Origin: Tubulanus polymorphus
Lineage: Eukaryota > Nemertea > Palaeonemertea > Tubulaniformes > Tubulanidae
Assembly: GCF_964204645.1 (NCBI RefSeq)
Contig: NC_134034.1
Coordinates: 7,127,414 to 7,191,413 of the forward strand
Reading direction: 5' to 3'
DNA length: 64,000 bases
A program made the position numbers and the translations under genes. This document shows, in pieces, positions 1-11,059 of the stretch; the first letter of the stretch is position 1, and every line of letters begins with the position of its first letter. The notes beneath the pieces are model-generated. The model ran no database searches, was not told the DNA's origin, and worked only from the letters and a program-made list of their open reading frames with translations.

Positions 1-797
1 ATAAATTCCCACTCACAACATATTATTTCAAAACAATATATAGATGATAAATTAGATAAATGTTATAATGAAATAAAAAGTAAAATAGAAGAGAAATATT
101 TTGAAGGTTCTGGTTTAATATTTGATGAAATAATATTTATGACTTTACATGTTTATAACACAAAATAAAATAAGTTAACTAAATCAAAACCAATTGATGA
201 AAATAATTTATCATATTATAAATATGATAATATTAATGGATCAAGTTATATCAAATTACCATTTAAAACTAATGCTGTTATAAATGTACAAAATTCTGAT
301 GATAAATGTTTTCTATGGTCAATTATTAGTTGCTTACTGATAACATTTGTAGAGTATCAAATTATAAACCATTTGAAAATAATTATAAGATAGACAATTA
401 TCCTGTTAGAATTAAAAATATCCCAAAAATAGAAAGAGATAATAATATAAAGATAAATGTGTTTTATTTAGTCAAATTGCCAAAAACAAAAGGTAATAAT
501 ATTAAACATTATACATTAGAACCTCTATACTTAGCAAAAGATTATGATTCAAATGATGTTATAGATATATTATATTATGAGAATCATTATATGTGGATTA
601 AACGTATTGAATTATTTTTCAAATCAGAAAATGATTTTGATAATAAAATATATCTACGTAGAAAATGTATAACTAAATTCAGAACCGAAATTGCATTATT
701 AAATCATAAACAATAATGTGAAAATCATGATTATTGTAAAATAGTTTTACCAAATGAAAAGGATAAAGTATTAGAATTTAAAAAAATATGATTACAA
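1..797 (+). pseudogene. POLB: P0: Polinton DNA polymerase B fragment (N-terminal part)
   Basis: This is part of a protein-primed family B DNA polymerase gene, cut by the window start and ending abruptly near 797. It matches, almost base for base, the polymerase N-terminal region of the P2 copy (about 13449-14265), including the stretch around LYYENHYMWIKRIELFFKS. It stops just before the first exonuclease motif. A stop at 166-168 (TAA where P2 reads on) and frame changes near 330 and 716 break it. At about 797 the similarity ends and a TTCGAAC-rich host repeat begins, so P0 is a truncated element rather than an end with terminal repeats. Confidence 0.85.
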
Positions 798-801
798 GAA
801 A

Positions 802-1150
802 AATTTGGTTGAACGAAAACAATTTTTTCGAACGAATGTTTGAATGAAAACAATTCTGTTCGATTGAACGAAATACTTAATACTTTTGGTTCAGAGAAAC
901 TTTTTACAATATACTTGTTCGAACCAAAAACTTAATGTTCTGACAAGAAAATTCTGTTCAAATTGAAACGATTCTGTTCGATCGAACGATTGTTCGAACT
1001 AAAAACCTTTCGTTTCGACAAAAAAGTTTGTTCAACTTTGTTCTAACGATTTTTTCAAATTGTTTCAATCGAACAGAATATTATTGGTTCGAACGAAATA
1101 AATTTTGTTCTGACGAAAGAATTTTCAAGCGAAAGGTCTTTTGAACGAAA
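802..1150. repeat. TTCGAAC-rich interspersed host repeat, left copy
   Basis: Degenerate short units of the form TTCGAACGA/TTGTTCGAAC fill this stretch. The reverse complement is at about 60840-61345 with high similarity, for example around the shared GAAAGAATTTTCAAGCGAAA. In the right copy it runs straight into a GATATTTCT and TCGCA-rich sequence; here those parts are separated by an insertion of about 1.27 kb (1151-2424). Confidence 0.7.
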
Positions 1151-2424
1151 AACTAGGGGTCCAGGGACACCATGCCCACTTGGGAAGTGGTTCCAAATGC
1201 TCAACAATCTAACCATTTCAATATTCAACGCCCCCTGGTGACCATATACAAAAACCAATGACCTTGAAAATCACCACAATCATAGAACATGTCAGCAGCT
1301 TCGATTTTGTAATTGATTGTGATATCAAAATATGCCTCGTTACCAATTTAATATGAAAATACTAAGTTAATCTACTATTTAACGCCCCCTGGTGACAATA
1401 TTCAAAACCCAATGACCTCGAAACTTACCATATTCATAGAACATGTCATGAACTACAACTTTGCAATTGATCATGGTAACAAAATATGCCCAGGTACCAA
1501 TATAATAAGGAAATATTTAGTTATTCTACTATACAACGCCTCCTGGTGACCATAGAGAATAACCAATGTCCTTAAAACTCGCAACAATCATAGATGATGT
1601 CATGAGCTACAACTTTCCAATTGATTGTGGTTACAAAATATGCATAGGTACGAATATACATGTAATATAGAAATGCTAAGATATTGCATTCAACGCCCCG
1701 TGGTGGCCATATTCAAAATCCAATGACCTTGAAACTCACCACAATCATAGAACACGTAATGAGCTACAACTTTCTAAATGATTGTGGTAACAAAATACGC
1801 TTAGGTACCAATATAATGTGGAAAAACTTTTTCCCACTTACGAATGAGTACTGGTGATACCAAGATGGCCGACAATTGCGTCATAATTGGCTGATGAAAA
1901 ATACCTGTCTCAGGTATAAAACATCCCTTTCCAAAGAACACTCATCGCAAAATGCAATGAGAAATGGTAAACCAGTAGGAAGCTACAGGACTCAGAATTC
2001 GGGCCAAAATTAACATTTTTGGGCACTAAAAAATCATAGGACGGCCATCTTGAGACCGATCGTCCCAATTTTTGTTATGCTGATGGGGGGATTCACATAT
2101 ATCCGAAAGATCAAGGTAATTGATCGAAGCGTCTTCAAAATTTCCCTCAATAAGTTCAAAAATGTGTAAAAAGTGCTGATTTTGGCGAACAACAATGGCT
2201 GCCAGTCGGCCATCTTGAATCTGATAGGGCCAGTTTTTGGGCTAAAGATGTGTCTAGGGTAGATACATGCGTAACCCAAATATCAAGACATTACCTTGAA
2301 GCGTCTTTAAAACTTCCCAAAATAACTGGATTCCGTCTACAGACGGACGGACGAACGGACAGACGGGCGGACGACGGACGAAAAGTGAACGCAATAGCTC
2401 GCTGGGACTAAAGTCCCAAGTGGG
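1151..2424. mobile_element. Unclassified repeat insertion with 155-bp tandem units and GGAC-rich tail
   Basis: Comparison with the uninterrupted right copy (60620-61345, opposite strand) shows these bases as an extra block inside the host repeat. It holds four units of about 155 bp, then two diverged copies of a segment starting CGGCCATCTTGA (about 2041 and 2211), then a simple GGACGGACGAACG run (2341-2382) and the end sequence AATAGCTCGCTGGGAC. Such GGAC-tailed composites are common non-autonomous repeats in invertebrate genomes. No coding capacity is seen. Confidence 0.5.
1227..1840. repeat. Tandem repeat, about 155 bp, four units
   Basis: Units beginning AACGCC(C/T)CCTGGTG start near 1228, 1381, 1534 and 1692. 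Each carries a conserved middle (AATCATAGAACATGTCATGAGC-like, diverged) and ends near GGTACCAATATAAT. Spacing is 153-158 bp. Confidence 0.8.
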
Positions 2425-2675
2425 CTGAAAAGATATTTCTTGGGCTCGATCCTCGCGTTGCATCGCAAGTTTCGGTGCAAGTCGGTTGCGATACAATTGT
2501 TAGCGACTGTGTGCGACTAGTTTCTGCCAGTCGCAAGGGGACCTAGGTCGGATGTGACAGTCGTGTTGCGTCGCAGAAAGTAGAAAACGTGCGACTCCTT
2601 GTGACTTGCGTTGCTGATAGTCGCAAACCGTCGCAAAGGGAGCGTAGGTCGATGAGTCGTTGCGACACAATCGTC
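2425..2675. repeat. TCGCA-rich host repeat, P1 insertion site
   Basis: This GC-richer sequence is full of TCGCA/TGCGA words and is the host target of P1. Its relatives are at 50109-50170, just right of P1, and at about 60640-60800 on the other strand. The last six bases, ATCGTC (2670-2675), are repeated at 50109-50114 and form the P1 target-site duplication. Confidence 0.7.
2670..2675. repeat. P1 target-site duplication, left (ATCGTC)
   Basis: Identical to 50109-50114 directly outside the other P1 terminus. Confidence 0.9.
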
Positions 2676-2869
2676 AGTAATAGGGGTAATGGGCTTTCAT
2701 ACCAAAGGTCGAAAGGTCGAGAAATTTTCCAAATGTAAAAATAACAATAATTTCTACTTGAATTAGTCGCGTACACTCCTAATTCAAGTAGAAATTATTA
2801 TCATTTTAACATTTGGAAAATTTCTTAACCTCTCAACCTTTGATATGAAAGCCCATTACCCCTATTACT
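2676..2869. repeat. Terminal palindrome of P1, left
   Basis: A 194-bp imperfect inverted repeat whose two arms begin and end AGTAATAGGGG and CCCCTATTACT. The centre is AATTAGTCGCGTACACTCCTAATT-like with a small asymmetric loop. The outer arm forms the element terminus, as the target duplication shows. Confidence 0.9.
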
Positions 2870-3151
2870 CTTAAAATAATCATATACATGAATAAAATAT
2901 AAATGAATGACATATATAAGTAATTAGAAAAGTAGGCTTTCAAGCCAGAGTACGAGAGTACGAGCTCTTATAGAATAGATATATAGATATATTTTAAACA
3001 TATTTCAATATTTATATTTGTATGAGTTAGATTGTTAAACATAAAAAGTGTTAGTAAAGTGTGATTGAAATAATTCATATAGATATACACATGAATAACA
3101 TATAAATGAATAACTTCTAAAATCAATTGAGTAAAAAAATATGTATAATAA
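2676..3151. repeat. P1 left terminal inverted repeat
   Basis: This matches the reverse complement of 49653-50108 through the terminal palindrome, the GCCAGAGTACGAGAGTACGA box near 2944 and the GAGTTAGATT box near 3021, to a few bases before the HNH start codon. Since nothing else lies between the terminus and the gene, the HNH promoter must be inside the repeat. The opposite copy sits in the same position upstream of the polymerase gene. Confidence 0.9.
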
Positions 3152-3740
3152 ATGGAATCAGAACAACCACAAACTATCAATATTACAAATAACACTGGTG
3201 CCATAAATATATACTACAAGAAGTGTTCTAAATGTGAATTAGATAAATTAGCTATAACAGAATTTAGTAAGCGTAAGATTAGCAAAGATGGTTTTCAATA
3301 TTGCTGTAAAACTTGTTTTAAACTATATACCAAACAATACCGAGAAGATAATAGAGAAGCTTACAATGATTATATGACAGAATATATGAGAGAAAGATAT
3401 AAAACAGATCTTAATTTTTAGATTGAAAAAATGCTTAAGATCTAGATTAACACAATTATTCAACAAAGAAACACATTCAGAAACACTATCTAATTTATTG
3501 GGTTGTTCAGATAAATTCTTAAAATCATGGATAATATATCAGTTTAATGATAAAATGAATATCGATAATTATGGTGAATACTTTCATATTGATCACGTGT
3601 TGCCGATTTCTAAATTTGACATGAGTGATGATTATAATAAGAAGCTAATCTGGAACTGGAGAAATTTAAGACCTTTAGAAAAGAAAGAAAATATAATTAA
3701 ATCTAACAAACTAGATATGAAATTTAGATCAACTAGATAA
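3152..3740 (+). pseudogene. P1 HNH endonuclease, frameshifted
   Basis: This is an HNH-family nuclease. The N-terminal part has a treble-clef-like cysteine set, CSKCELD...CCKTC (residues about 24-55). The C-terminal half has the HNH core HIDHVLPISKF and NWRNLRPL, a form common in giant-virus and phage HNH proteins. The intact P3 homologue (52034-52714) is 226 aa. Here an extra T near 3417-3420 gives a TAG after residue 89, and the rest continues in another frame. The 3' end also diverges after KLDM. It is the outermost gene of the rightward block, directly behind the terminal repeat. Its role in the element (DNA cleavage in recombination or replication) is inferred only. Confidence 0.85.
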
Positions 3741-3851
3741 AGCAAAGACACAGTTCTAAATCTAAATGTGAGTACATATATTATGAAGTAGGGAAACCTT
3801 TAAACATATTTAAGTACAGTAATTCATTTTCACGATATCGTTTAGATTAAA

Positions 3852-4559
3852 ATGGAACACAAAGATGAACCAGAAATTCTAAGCCAACCATCGGGTGAGG
3901 AACGATTGCTACTGGATAGTGAAACTCAGGAATCAATAGAAATGGAGGATGAAACTCTCGTAATTGACGAACAAACTTCACAAAAATTACAAGAACATTT
4001 GGACTATTATCAAAAAATGGTGAAAATTCTGAGTGATGTAATACATATTAAACAATTACCGCGCGAACTACAATTACCAAAATTACCAGCAACGCGACTT
4101 AAATTGCTGTTGGGACTCAAAAAATCGAAAACTAAGAAAATGAGTGGAGAAGAGTTGAACGAGTTTTTAAAATCTAAATTAATCATTGACACAGAACATT
4201 TAAACTTTCCAGAAATACAAAGTGTAGAAGTTATTTCATTTGCTGAAATTACTGATATCTTAAAAAAAGTTATAAAACCATATTAAATAGAAAAGCAAAT
4301 CACCTATGGGACCACATCATTTTCGGGGGTTATCTAAATATAGGGTTTTCAATGTTTGATAAAGAAACTGCGGGGATGTGGGTTAAAAAGAACATAGATA
4401 TCAGTGCCGGCTTTGAAAGAAAACTGAGGAGAGTAGGTAGATTAATAAAATATGAAAATATTAGGATTAGCATTTAGTGAAGTAGTCAGATATTTACCAG
4501 AAATTGAAGAAATGATTGGAAACAATCCAGTAATTAAATAATTCTGGACAAAATTATAA
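3852..4559 (+). pseudogene. P1 DUF3102-like protein, broken
   Basis: The open N-terminal part (3852-4286, 144 aa) is acidic, then helical with QKLQEHLDYYQKMV and LLLGLKK segments. The remainder follows in other frames to about 4559 and contains WVKKNIDIS and ERKLRRVGRL. The P2 homologue (25636-26352) is more complete. The pattern of a tryptophan-rich WV(K)(E/K)NI segment followed by a basic ERKLR helix resembles DUF3102-like helix-turn-helix proteins found in mobile elements; this assignment is from memory of motif style and is tentative. P3 lacks the gene. Confidence 0.5.
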
Positions 4560-5444
4560 ATTATAACACTGAAGGTCTTTGTAATATAGATATCAAAAAA
4601 TGTAATCTCGATTGTATATATCTGTTTTAATATTGTATTGTTTACTGTTAACTAAGTATTGCGCAATAAGCGGTCCGTTTGGACCGCTTTTCTATTGTTC
4701 TCCATTGTTCTATTATCGATCGTTGTTAATGGCGGAGGTTGTTCTGTATTGATTGTTTACAGTTCTATGTTTGAATGTTGTAGTTTACAGAATAAAAATA
4801 TAACTGTGTATTGCGCAATAACCGGTCCGATTGGGCCGCTTTTCTATTGTTCTCCATTGTTCTATTATCGATCGCTAAAATTTACATAATAAATATATTT
4901 GTTTATGAAATAATATTTCCACCAGTCGTTTCGTTGAATTGATTTTCAGTTATATTCAGCTATTGTTAATATCGCAGTGACAGATGTTGTATTGTACTTT
5001 ATTGATTCCTGCATTCCACGATTACCTTACCGCTCCTCTCAGGAGCGGCTTGGAATGTGGAAATCGATAATGATTGTAGAATAAAATATATGTGTGTTTA
5101 TGAAATAGTATTTCCACCAGTCGTTTCTTTGAATTTATTTTCAGTTTTAGGATTTATTATCGAGAATCCGAAATGACTTATCTGGACAGTTATAGTTACC
5201 GCTCCTATAGATAGACAATAGTAGTGTGATATTAAATCCTAATTTAAATAAAAAATATTAAAAAAACAACTAGCTAGTGAATTCTATTATATTTTTAATA
5301 TTTTCTTTTGGTAATTCTAATTGACACTAGACTAAATAGAAATTCTTTAACTTTAACTAACCTAGTCAATTTAGAGATAAAAGAGATACTGGCATCATTC
5401 TATAATACTTATAATATTTTTTTTAGCTTTTTCCTCTAATATAA
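4560..5444. other. Intergenic region with duplicated segments and stem-loops
   Basis: No gene is seen. It holds two copies of a segment with AGCGGTCCGTTTGGACCGCT-type hairpins (near 4669 and 4819), two copies of a segment containing TTTCCACCAGTCGTTTC (near 4917 and 5111), and a strong stem-loop CCGCTCCT-CTC-AGGAGCGG near 5030-5048. The last is kept in P2 at about 26532-26550. Confidence 0.7.
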
Positions 5445-6053
5445 ATGTCAAAGAAATCGAGTAAGAATAATGCCGATATTGAAAAAACATTAGATGATTT
5501 AGGTATTAGTGATAATAAGGATATTCCGACCAGAATTGAAAATAATATTCAAGTCAATAACAATATAGATTATGAATACTATTTATATTGTAAACACCAT
5601 CTTGAGTTACTAATTGCTGGCGGGAAATCTAAGGAGTTTTTAAATAGAATCATTACTTTTCAAGAATTAGACTCTATGAAACCCGATAACGTAATAAAAT
5701 ATTTTAAGATTTATGAAGAAGCTAGATTAGCTAGAATAAATGATTCTATTTCAGATGGTATTGTCAAATGTTATTCTAAGTTATGTAACCGGTTAATACC
5801 AATTGATGATGAAAATAAATTATATAGTGATTTGAAAAATGACTACTTAGTTATGACTGAATTACAAAAATGGGTTGGTTTTGCTTCATTTCAATTAGGA
5901 TCGGTTATGACATTAATTTCTACTGGTGTCATAACATTTTCGAATATCAAACCTATGGAATATAAATCAGGTAAGAACGAAACAGATGTACTACAACCAA
6001 ACGGCGAAACAGAAAATGAATCAGAACAAAAATTAACTAAAATAAATGAGTGA
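5445..6053 (+). CDS. P1 conserved 202-aa Polinton-associated protein
   Basis: Function unknown. The protein has a low-complexity polar N-terminus, then a helical core (YEYYLYCKHHLELLIAGG; LYSDLKNDYLV), a modestly hydrophobic stretch FQLGSVMTLISTGVITF near residues 147-163, and an acidic tail. Copies in P2 (broken) and P3 (intact, 202 aa) are nearly identical, so it was under selection until recently. The ATG follows a T-rich run and AATATAAATG. Its TGA overlaps the ATG of the next gene (ATGAGTGA), pointing to coupled expression. Its place between the nuclease and integrase genes suggests a DNA-handling or packaging role, but nothing in the sequence proves this. Confidence 0.8.
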   Translation: MSKKSSKNNADIEKTLDDLGISDNKDIPTRIENNIQVNNNIDYEYYLYCKHHLELLIAGGKSKEFLNRIITFQELDSMKPDNVIKYFKIYEEARLARINDSISDGIVKCYSKLCNRLIPIDDENKLYSDLKNDYLVMTELQKWVGFASFQLGSVMTLISTGVITFSNIKPMEYKSGKNETDVLQPNGETENESEQKLTKINE

Positions 6054-6400
6054 TGGCGTGATCCGAGAAACAAATTAAATGGGCAAGAGAATTGGGTGAA
6101 AGATCTGCAGAATTAAAAAAAGCTAAGAAAAAGAAATTAACTGATATAAATGAATCACAGAAATTATCTGATATTGATTCAAATAATAATCCATCTGATT
6201 CTTCTAATAGTGGAAGAAATAATTACTTATATATTACAATTGGGTTAATCACAATTATTATATTCTCTGGTGTAATATATAAATCAAAATTCAAATCTGA
6301 TGATAAAGATGATTCCAATGATAATAAACCTATCATACCAGAAAATAAATCAAATCATAAAGTCATTGAAACTAAATCTAAATTATTGTTAATGGATTAA
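6046..6400 (+). pseudogene. P1 small single-pass membrane protein, frameshifted
   Basis: The homologues in P2 (27610-27978) and P3 (53621-53980) are open, 119-122 aa. They have a lysine-rich N-terminus, one transmembrane segment (LYITIGLITIIIFSGVIY here), and a short acidic and lysine-rich tail ending KLLLMD. In this copy the first codons overlap the previous gene, but a small deletion after MSDGV shifts the frame, so the readable part restarts at 6092. A positive N-terminus before one membrane span suggests a type II or tail-region membrane protein. Confidence 0.8.
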
Positions 6401-6406
6401 AAAAAG

Positions 6407-7475
6407 ATGAAAAAAGAACAATATTTAAGAGATCTATATTATAACCCAGAGAGTCAAGTATCATATTCTAGCGTTTCAGAATTATGAGATAAAATTAAAT
6501 CTGATAATGAAAATATAAAATATAGTGAACTAAGATTGTGGTTACAAAATCAACCAACATATCAAATCCACAAGAAAATAGATAAAACTTATTTAACAAG
6601 AAAAGTTATGGTTTCATATATCGATCAACAATGGCAAGCAGATTTAATTGACATGAAGAACTTAGAAGAACACAACAAAGGATATTTCTGGATACTGAAT
6701 GTTATAGACATATTCAGTAGATACGCATGGTCAATTCCAATCAAAAATAAAACTGGTATAGAAGTGACAAATGCTTTTAAATCAATATTTAAAGAAGCTA
6801 TTCCAGATAAGATACAATTTGATGAAGGTAAGGAATTTTATAACAAACATTTAAAAAAATTATTATTTGATTTCGATGTAGAATATAGAACACACTCAGA
6901 TAAAAAAGCATCTATTATAGAAAGATTTAATAAAACATTGAAAACTAGAATGTGAAAATATTTTAATGCTAATGAAACATATGAATATATCGATGTGTTA
7001 GATGATTTAGTGAAAGGTTATAATAATTCTAAACATAGTTCTATAAATATGAAACCTATACAAGCTAGAAAAGAAGATAATTCAGAAATAGTTTGGAATA
7101 ATTTATATGGAGCATTTGTTACACATGATTTTGGAGAACCTAAATTTAAGATGGGACAACACGTAAGAAAAAACATTTTATAAAGGTTATACCCCTAATT
7201 TTACAGAAGAAATATTCAAGATTAAAAAGATAATATTAACTAAACCATTTGTTTATAAACTAGAAGATCTAAAAGATGAAGAAATATTAGGTTATTTCTA
7301 TGAACAAGAATTATCACTTGTACCAAATCCAGATGAAATAGAATACAAAATAGAAAAAGTATTGAAAACAAAAACTCATAAAGGAAAAAAGTATTCTTTA
7401 GTGAAATATAAAGGATACGATGATAAATTTAATGAATGGATTTTATCTAGTAAAATTAAAAGAATAAATGAATAA
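6407..7475 (+). pseudogene. INT: P1 retroviral-type DDE integrase with chromodomain, broken
   Basis: Polinton integrases insert the element and make the 6-bp duplication. The catalytic core shows the first Asp in WQADLIDM, the second in FDEGKEFYN and the Glu in SIIERFNKTLK. A C-terminal chromodomain reads EYKIEKVL...KYKGYDDKFNEWI. Lesions are TGA at codon 27 (6485-6487), TGA at 6953-6955 where P3 has TGG, and a frameshift near 7165-7175. All three copies carry a stop at codon 27. The gene overlaps the ATPase start by eight bases (ATGAATAA). The zinc-binding N-terminal domain seen in retroviral integrases is not obvious. Confidence 0.92.
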
Positions 7476-7746
7476 AGATTTATTTATATTTGAACCGCAT
7501 AATATGTTAATAACTGGAGTAACTAATTGTGGTAAAATACATTTCATATTAGATTTGTTACAAACTATTTATAAGAATCATTTTGATTCTATTGTGTCCT
7601 ACTTATGAAATGAATAAAACATATAATAGAGATATAGTTAAGATAAAAAAGTTTATTATATTAGATCCTAAAACAGTAAAAGAAAATTTAGATAATTGTA
7701 TTAAAATAGCAATTGATACTTATAAAGGATTAAATACATTATTCAT
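7468..7746 (+). pseudogene. ATP: P1 packaging ATPase, 5' part, split by element E
   Basis: This is the N-terminal part of an A32/FtsK-HerA-type genome-packaging ATPase. The start MNKDLFIFEP is followed by a Walker A region; here a change turns the usual GKTHFI into GKIHFI. Spacing around FDSIVSYLC shows a small deletion and frameshift near 7587-7592. At 7747-7750 (TATA) element E interrupts it; the 3' part resumes at 34336. Comparison with P3 (uninterrupted at ATTCATTATAGATGATTG) fixes the insertion point. Confidence 0.9.
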
Positions 7747-7750
7747 TATA

Positions 7751-7830
7751 AACACATTATTATTCGAAAATGGAATTATTAAATTCATGGATTCAATTGT
7801 AAAGCTGAAAAAAAGAAAACGGTTATGCTT
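7751..7830. repeat. E left terminal inverted repeat
   Basis: Matches the reverse complement of 34252-34331 through AAATGGAATTATTAAATTC and GTAAAGCTGAAAAAA to CGGTTATG. Confidence 0.88.
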
Positions 7831-7894
7831 CGGTCAAAAGAATGATAGATAATTTGTTACCTAGCAGTGCGGGTTTGGATAGAACGTGTGATTC

Positions 7895-8005
7895 AGCTGT
7901 TAGCACTGACCGAGGCTACAATATTGTAACCTAGGTCGGTTCACTGCACAACTTTTTTTGTAAACACTGACCGAGGCTACAATATTGTAGCCTAGGTCGG
8001 TTCAC
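7895..8005. repeat. E left subterminal palindromic boxes (two)
   Basis: Two copies of CACTGACCGAGGCTACAATA..., each followed by TTGTA(A/G)CCTAGGTCGGT, lie near 7904-7941 and 7965-8003. Each box is itself close to a palindrome (ACCGAGGCTACAA / TTGTAACCTAGGTCGGT). Two matching boxes sit near the other end, which suggests transposase-binding sites. Confidence 0.8.
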
Positions 8006-11000
8006 TGCATGACCTTTGCTTGCGATTACTGGCCCAACCCCAGTCGGTTGTTTTTACAGTATTTGAAGTAGGCTACTGGCCAATTGGATGTTACCATAAA
8101 TAAACAGTATTTTGAAGATGTGCTGACAGAGAGAATCTGTTTTTATTTCGTCTTGAGAAGGTCCTACTGTTCGCTATTCTGTGTCAAAATATGAATTGAA
8201 ATATAAAGGATGGAGTTAGTTTCCTTTCCCGATACTGTATTTATGCTTTTAATCATGAAGGATAATTATGTTATAGCAATTATAGTGATAACCTACGACA
8301 GTTTCAAATTCACGTATTAGAAAACGACAATTATCTTTAAATTCCAAATTTCATTTGGAAAGCGGCGTTTATGCGCACAATTCCTAAAATGTCAGAATTC
8401 CGAAAACTAGGGATTCACACGGTTAGAATGTTAACTAAATAAGTTTCGTCCGAGCAAATGATTACTATAAGAAACTAACGGCGAAACTTCACGGGTTGGT
8501 GCGATCTGTGCGCTGCATGAACGGGTTTTTGGTATCAAATGTAAAATATCGGCCGTGTACATGTTCGGATTTGTATCGATACATTGAGTTTAGTTCAATT
8601 TTTTTATCATTATAGTTTAGGAGCTCTGTGTGACGTCACTGAGCGCGCTGATCAAAAATAGTCTGCACACTGTGAGCATCAAAATTGCTTAGTTTTAAAG
8701 GACAGTGTGCTAATTGACTATACATGAAAATGGGCTTGACCAAAATTCTCTTCCTGACAGAGGAATGTATAATCGCACTGATATAGCTGTCTTGCTAGGT
8801 TGAAGGGTGTTTGAACTTCGCCGAATTCAGTTAAAATTCAATGAAATACCATAATTAATAAAATCTTATTGACGGAAATTTACCGCTATATCTAAGTTAT
8901 TTTTCAGTGCATTTTAAAATTACATTGAATTCATCGTTCGAGGTCAATGATGGCGCAAAACAATTTAAATTGAGTCCAGTTGGGAGAATATTCCCTTACT
9001 TTAGGGTGATTTAGTATTTTATGAATCAAGAAATTATTTACAATGGACTAATCGTCCGCTAGCAGCAAAACAGCACACTGTTATCTGAACTGTCAATCAT
9101 TACGTCGTTTCTAGTTTAACAAGTAGATATAGACTAAAAAAGGATCAAACAAGACGGTTGTTAGTGGACGTACTCAAGTTGGATGGTCAGGAGTCAACAA
9201 CGGTTTAAATAATTTATAAAAACAGATGTAAGCAGTTGTAAACTTGTGAACAGAGGAAATACCAACATATATACACAATTGTGTCTAACTTTCTCCTGTG
9301 TGGTTTTATGTTAAATATATATTTTGTTCGAATAAATATTCAAATATCGATCCGGAAGAGCAATGCGGCCAACAACATTTTATTTTGAGTTTGAAAAAAT
9401 GACCTGTTGACTCGGTAAGACGGCTGTTCGATTTACCGGGTGCTCACTACTATGTTTTAAATGGCTATGAAAACGGAGTCGAACCAAGAACAGCAATTAA
9501 GCTTGATGTCTCGTTTCCCTCACAGATGACATATATCAGGATCAGTTTTCTCAAAATCTGTTTCTTATCGAAGTCCTTGATTCGTGCTTGAATGAGATAT
9601 ACATAAGATTTTACAAATGAACACAAAGATATAACAAGAATTGAGGTCTTGGTTATTCGGTGACAAGTCGAATCGTTTGGAACTAAGAAAAATCCTCAGA
9701 CTTAGAAAAGTCTGACTTAAGTTGAATTTCCGAAAAAGTACGACTACTAATTTGTTCCTGTTATCGGAAATTAAATCAACATCTACATCTAATGTATCTA
9801 TTGATACGAAACGGTTTAGGACGTAGATTGATTGAAAGTTACGGAGAGGGAGGGGTAGCTCTATCGCATTAAAACATTATTGCTCAGTTATACATATGGC
9901 ATTCATCCATTTAGCTCAAACAACAAACACACTTCTGCGCAGAGAAATACCAAGGCTATATATGCTTAATTATGTTTTTCATTGATACAGACAATAAAAT
10001 CGCTGTCCGCGTTTTGTCCCCTTGCTTATAAGTCACGTTTGTTATCTAATGCAAATTAATAAAGGTCAGCAGAATTTAAGGGCTTTCACCGTTGAGTAGT
10101 AGCCTATCTGTCATGGGGCCTGATCATGCACATGTGTTATATTAGAAATACAATATAGCTTTTCAATTTTTTAGGCGAAACGTTGCTTTAAATATATTCG
10201 CCGCGTCTTGATTTTCTTGAGGGATTTCTCTTGATTGTTAAAACAATATCAAATCATCCTGTCTCAAAAAGTATGAAACCTAGAAATATGTAGCCAATTT
10301 GGAATTGGATGAAATGTTCAAATTCAAAATAAGCCATTCGACCCTGTTATCAAACATATCGGTGTTCTTTAAAACACTTGTTAAATATCGGAGGATTTTT
10401 AAGCCGAGCTTCAAACATTTCGATTCCTGAACTAAAATGATTATGTGGCATGTAATTATCCAAGACTATGAATATGTTTTAGGTGACCGTTTAAGGTGTT
10501 CCTTTTATCCGGGAAGGATTTGTTTCAATCTCACTTTTAAGATATCAAAAGATCACTATGAAAAGTAACGGTATCGAGTGATCGCTGGCAGATGTAGCAG
10601 TTAAAATCGCCGCACGTGTTAAATGTTTGCATTGATACAGGCGATTAGAGGGACACATGGCATCAACTGCATATAAAACAGTAGATAGATTTCTGGAGAT
10701 TTAAAGTTTGGATGCTCTGATGAACTCTATCAGCTGTTGGTTGGTTAAAGCATAGCAGTGCTAAATTTCTATGTTATAGTACATTGCAGGTGACCCAAAT
10801 GATTGCCTGGATACTATAAACCTGGTACCTACGAGCATGGACTCTTTTAGATGGATATCTGGACGTTATAGTACAGTGTTCATGACTATAGAACCAGGTG
10901 ACCCGAATTCCCCACCTGCCTGAAAATCTCATAGCGGAGGTAACGCGTATATCTTTGCTGCACACCGATCTCCTTGAAAGGTCAAAATGGTATTTTTGTG

Positions 11001-11059
11001 AAGAAGTTCACGGGCCGCTCCATCTGATTTAACACAGGGTACATAAATATTTAACTAAT
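8006..11059. other. E interior, left: no gene recognised
   Basis: Mixed-composition non-coding sequence. The only ORFs are short and have no recognisable motif. Near 10745-10920 there is a locally repeated pattern (ATAGTAC...CAGGTGACCC twice, and ACTATA...CCTGGT), which may be a degraded small repeat. Confidence 0.6.
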
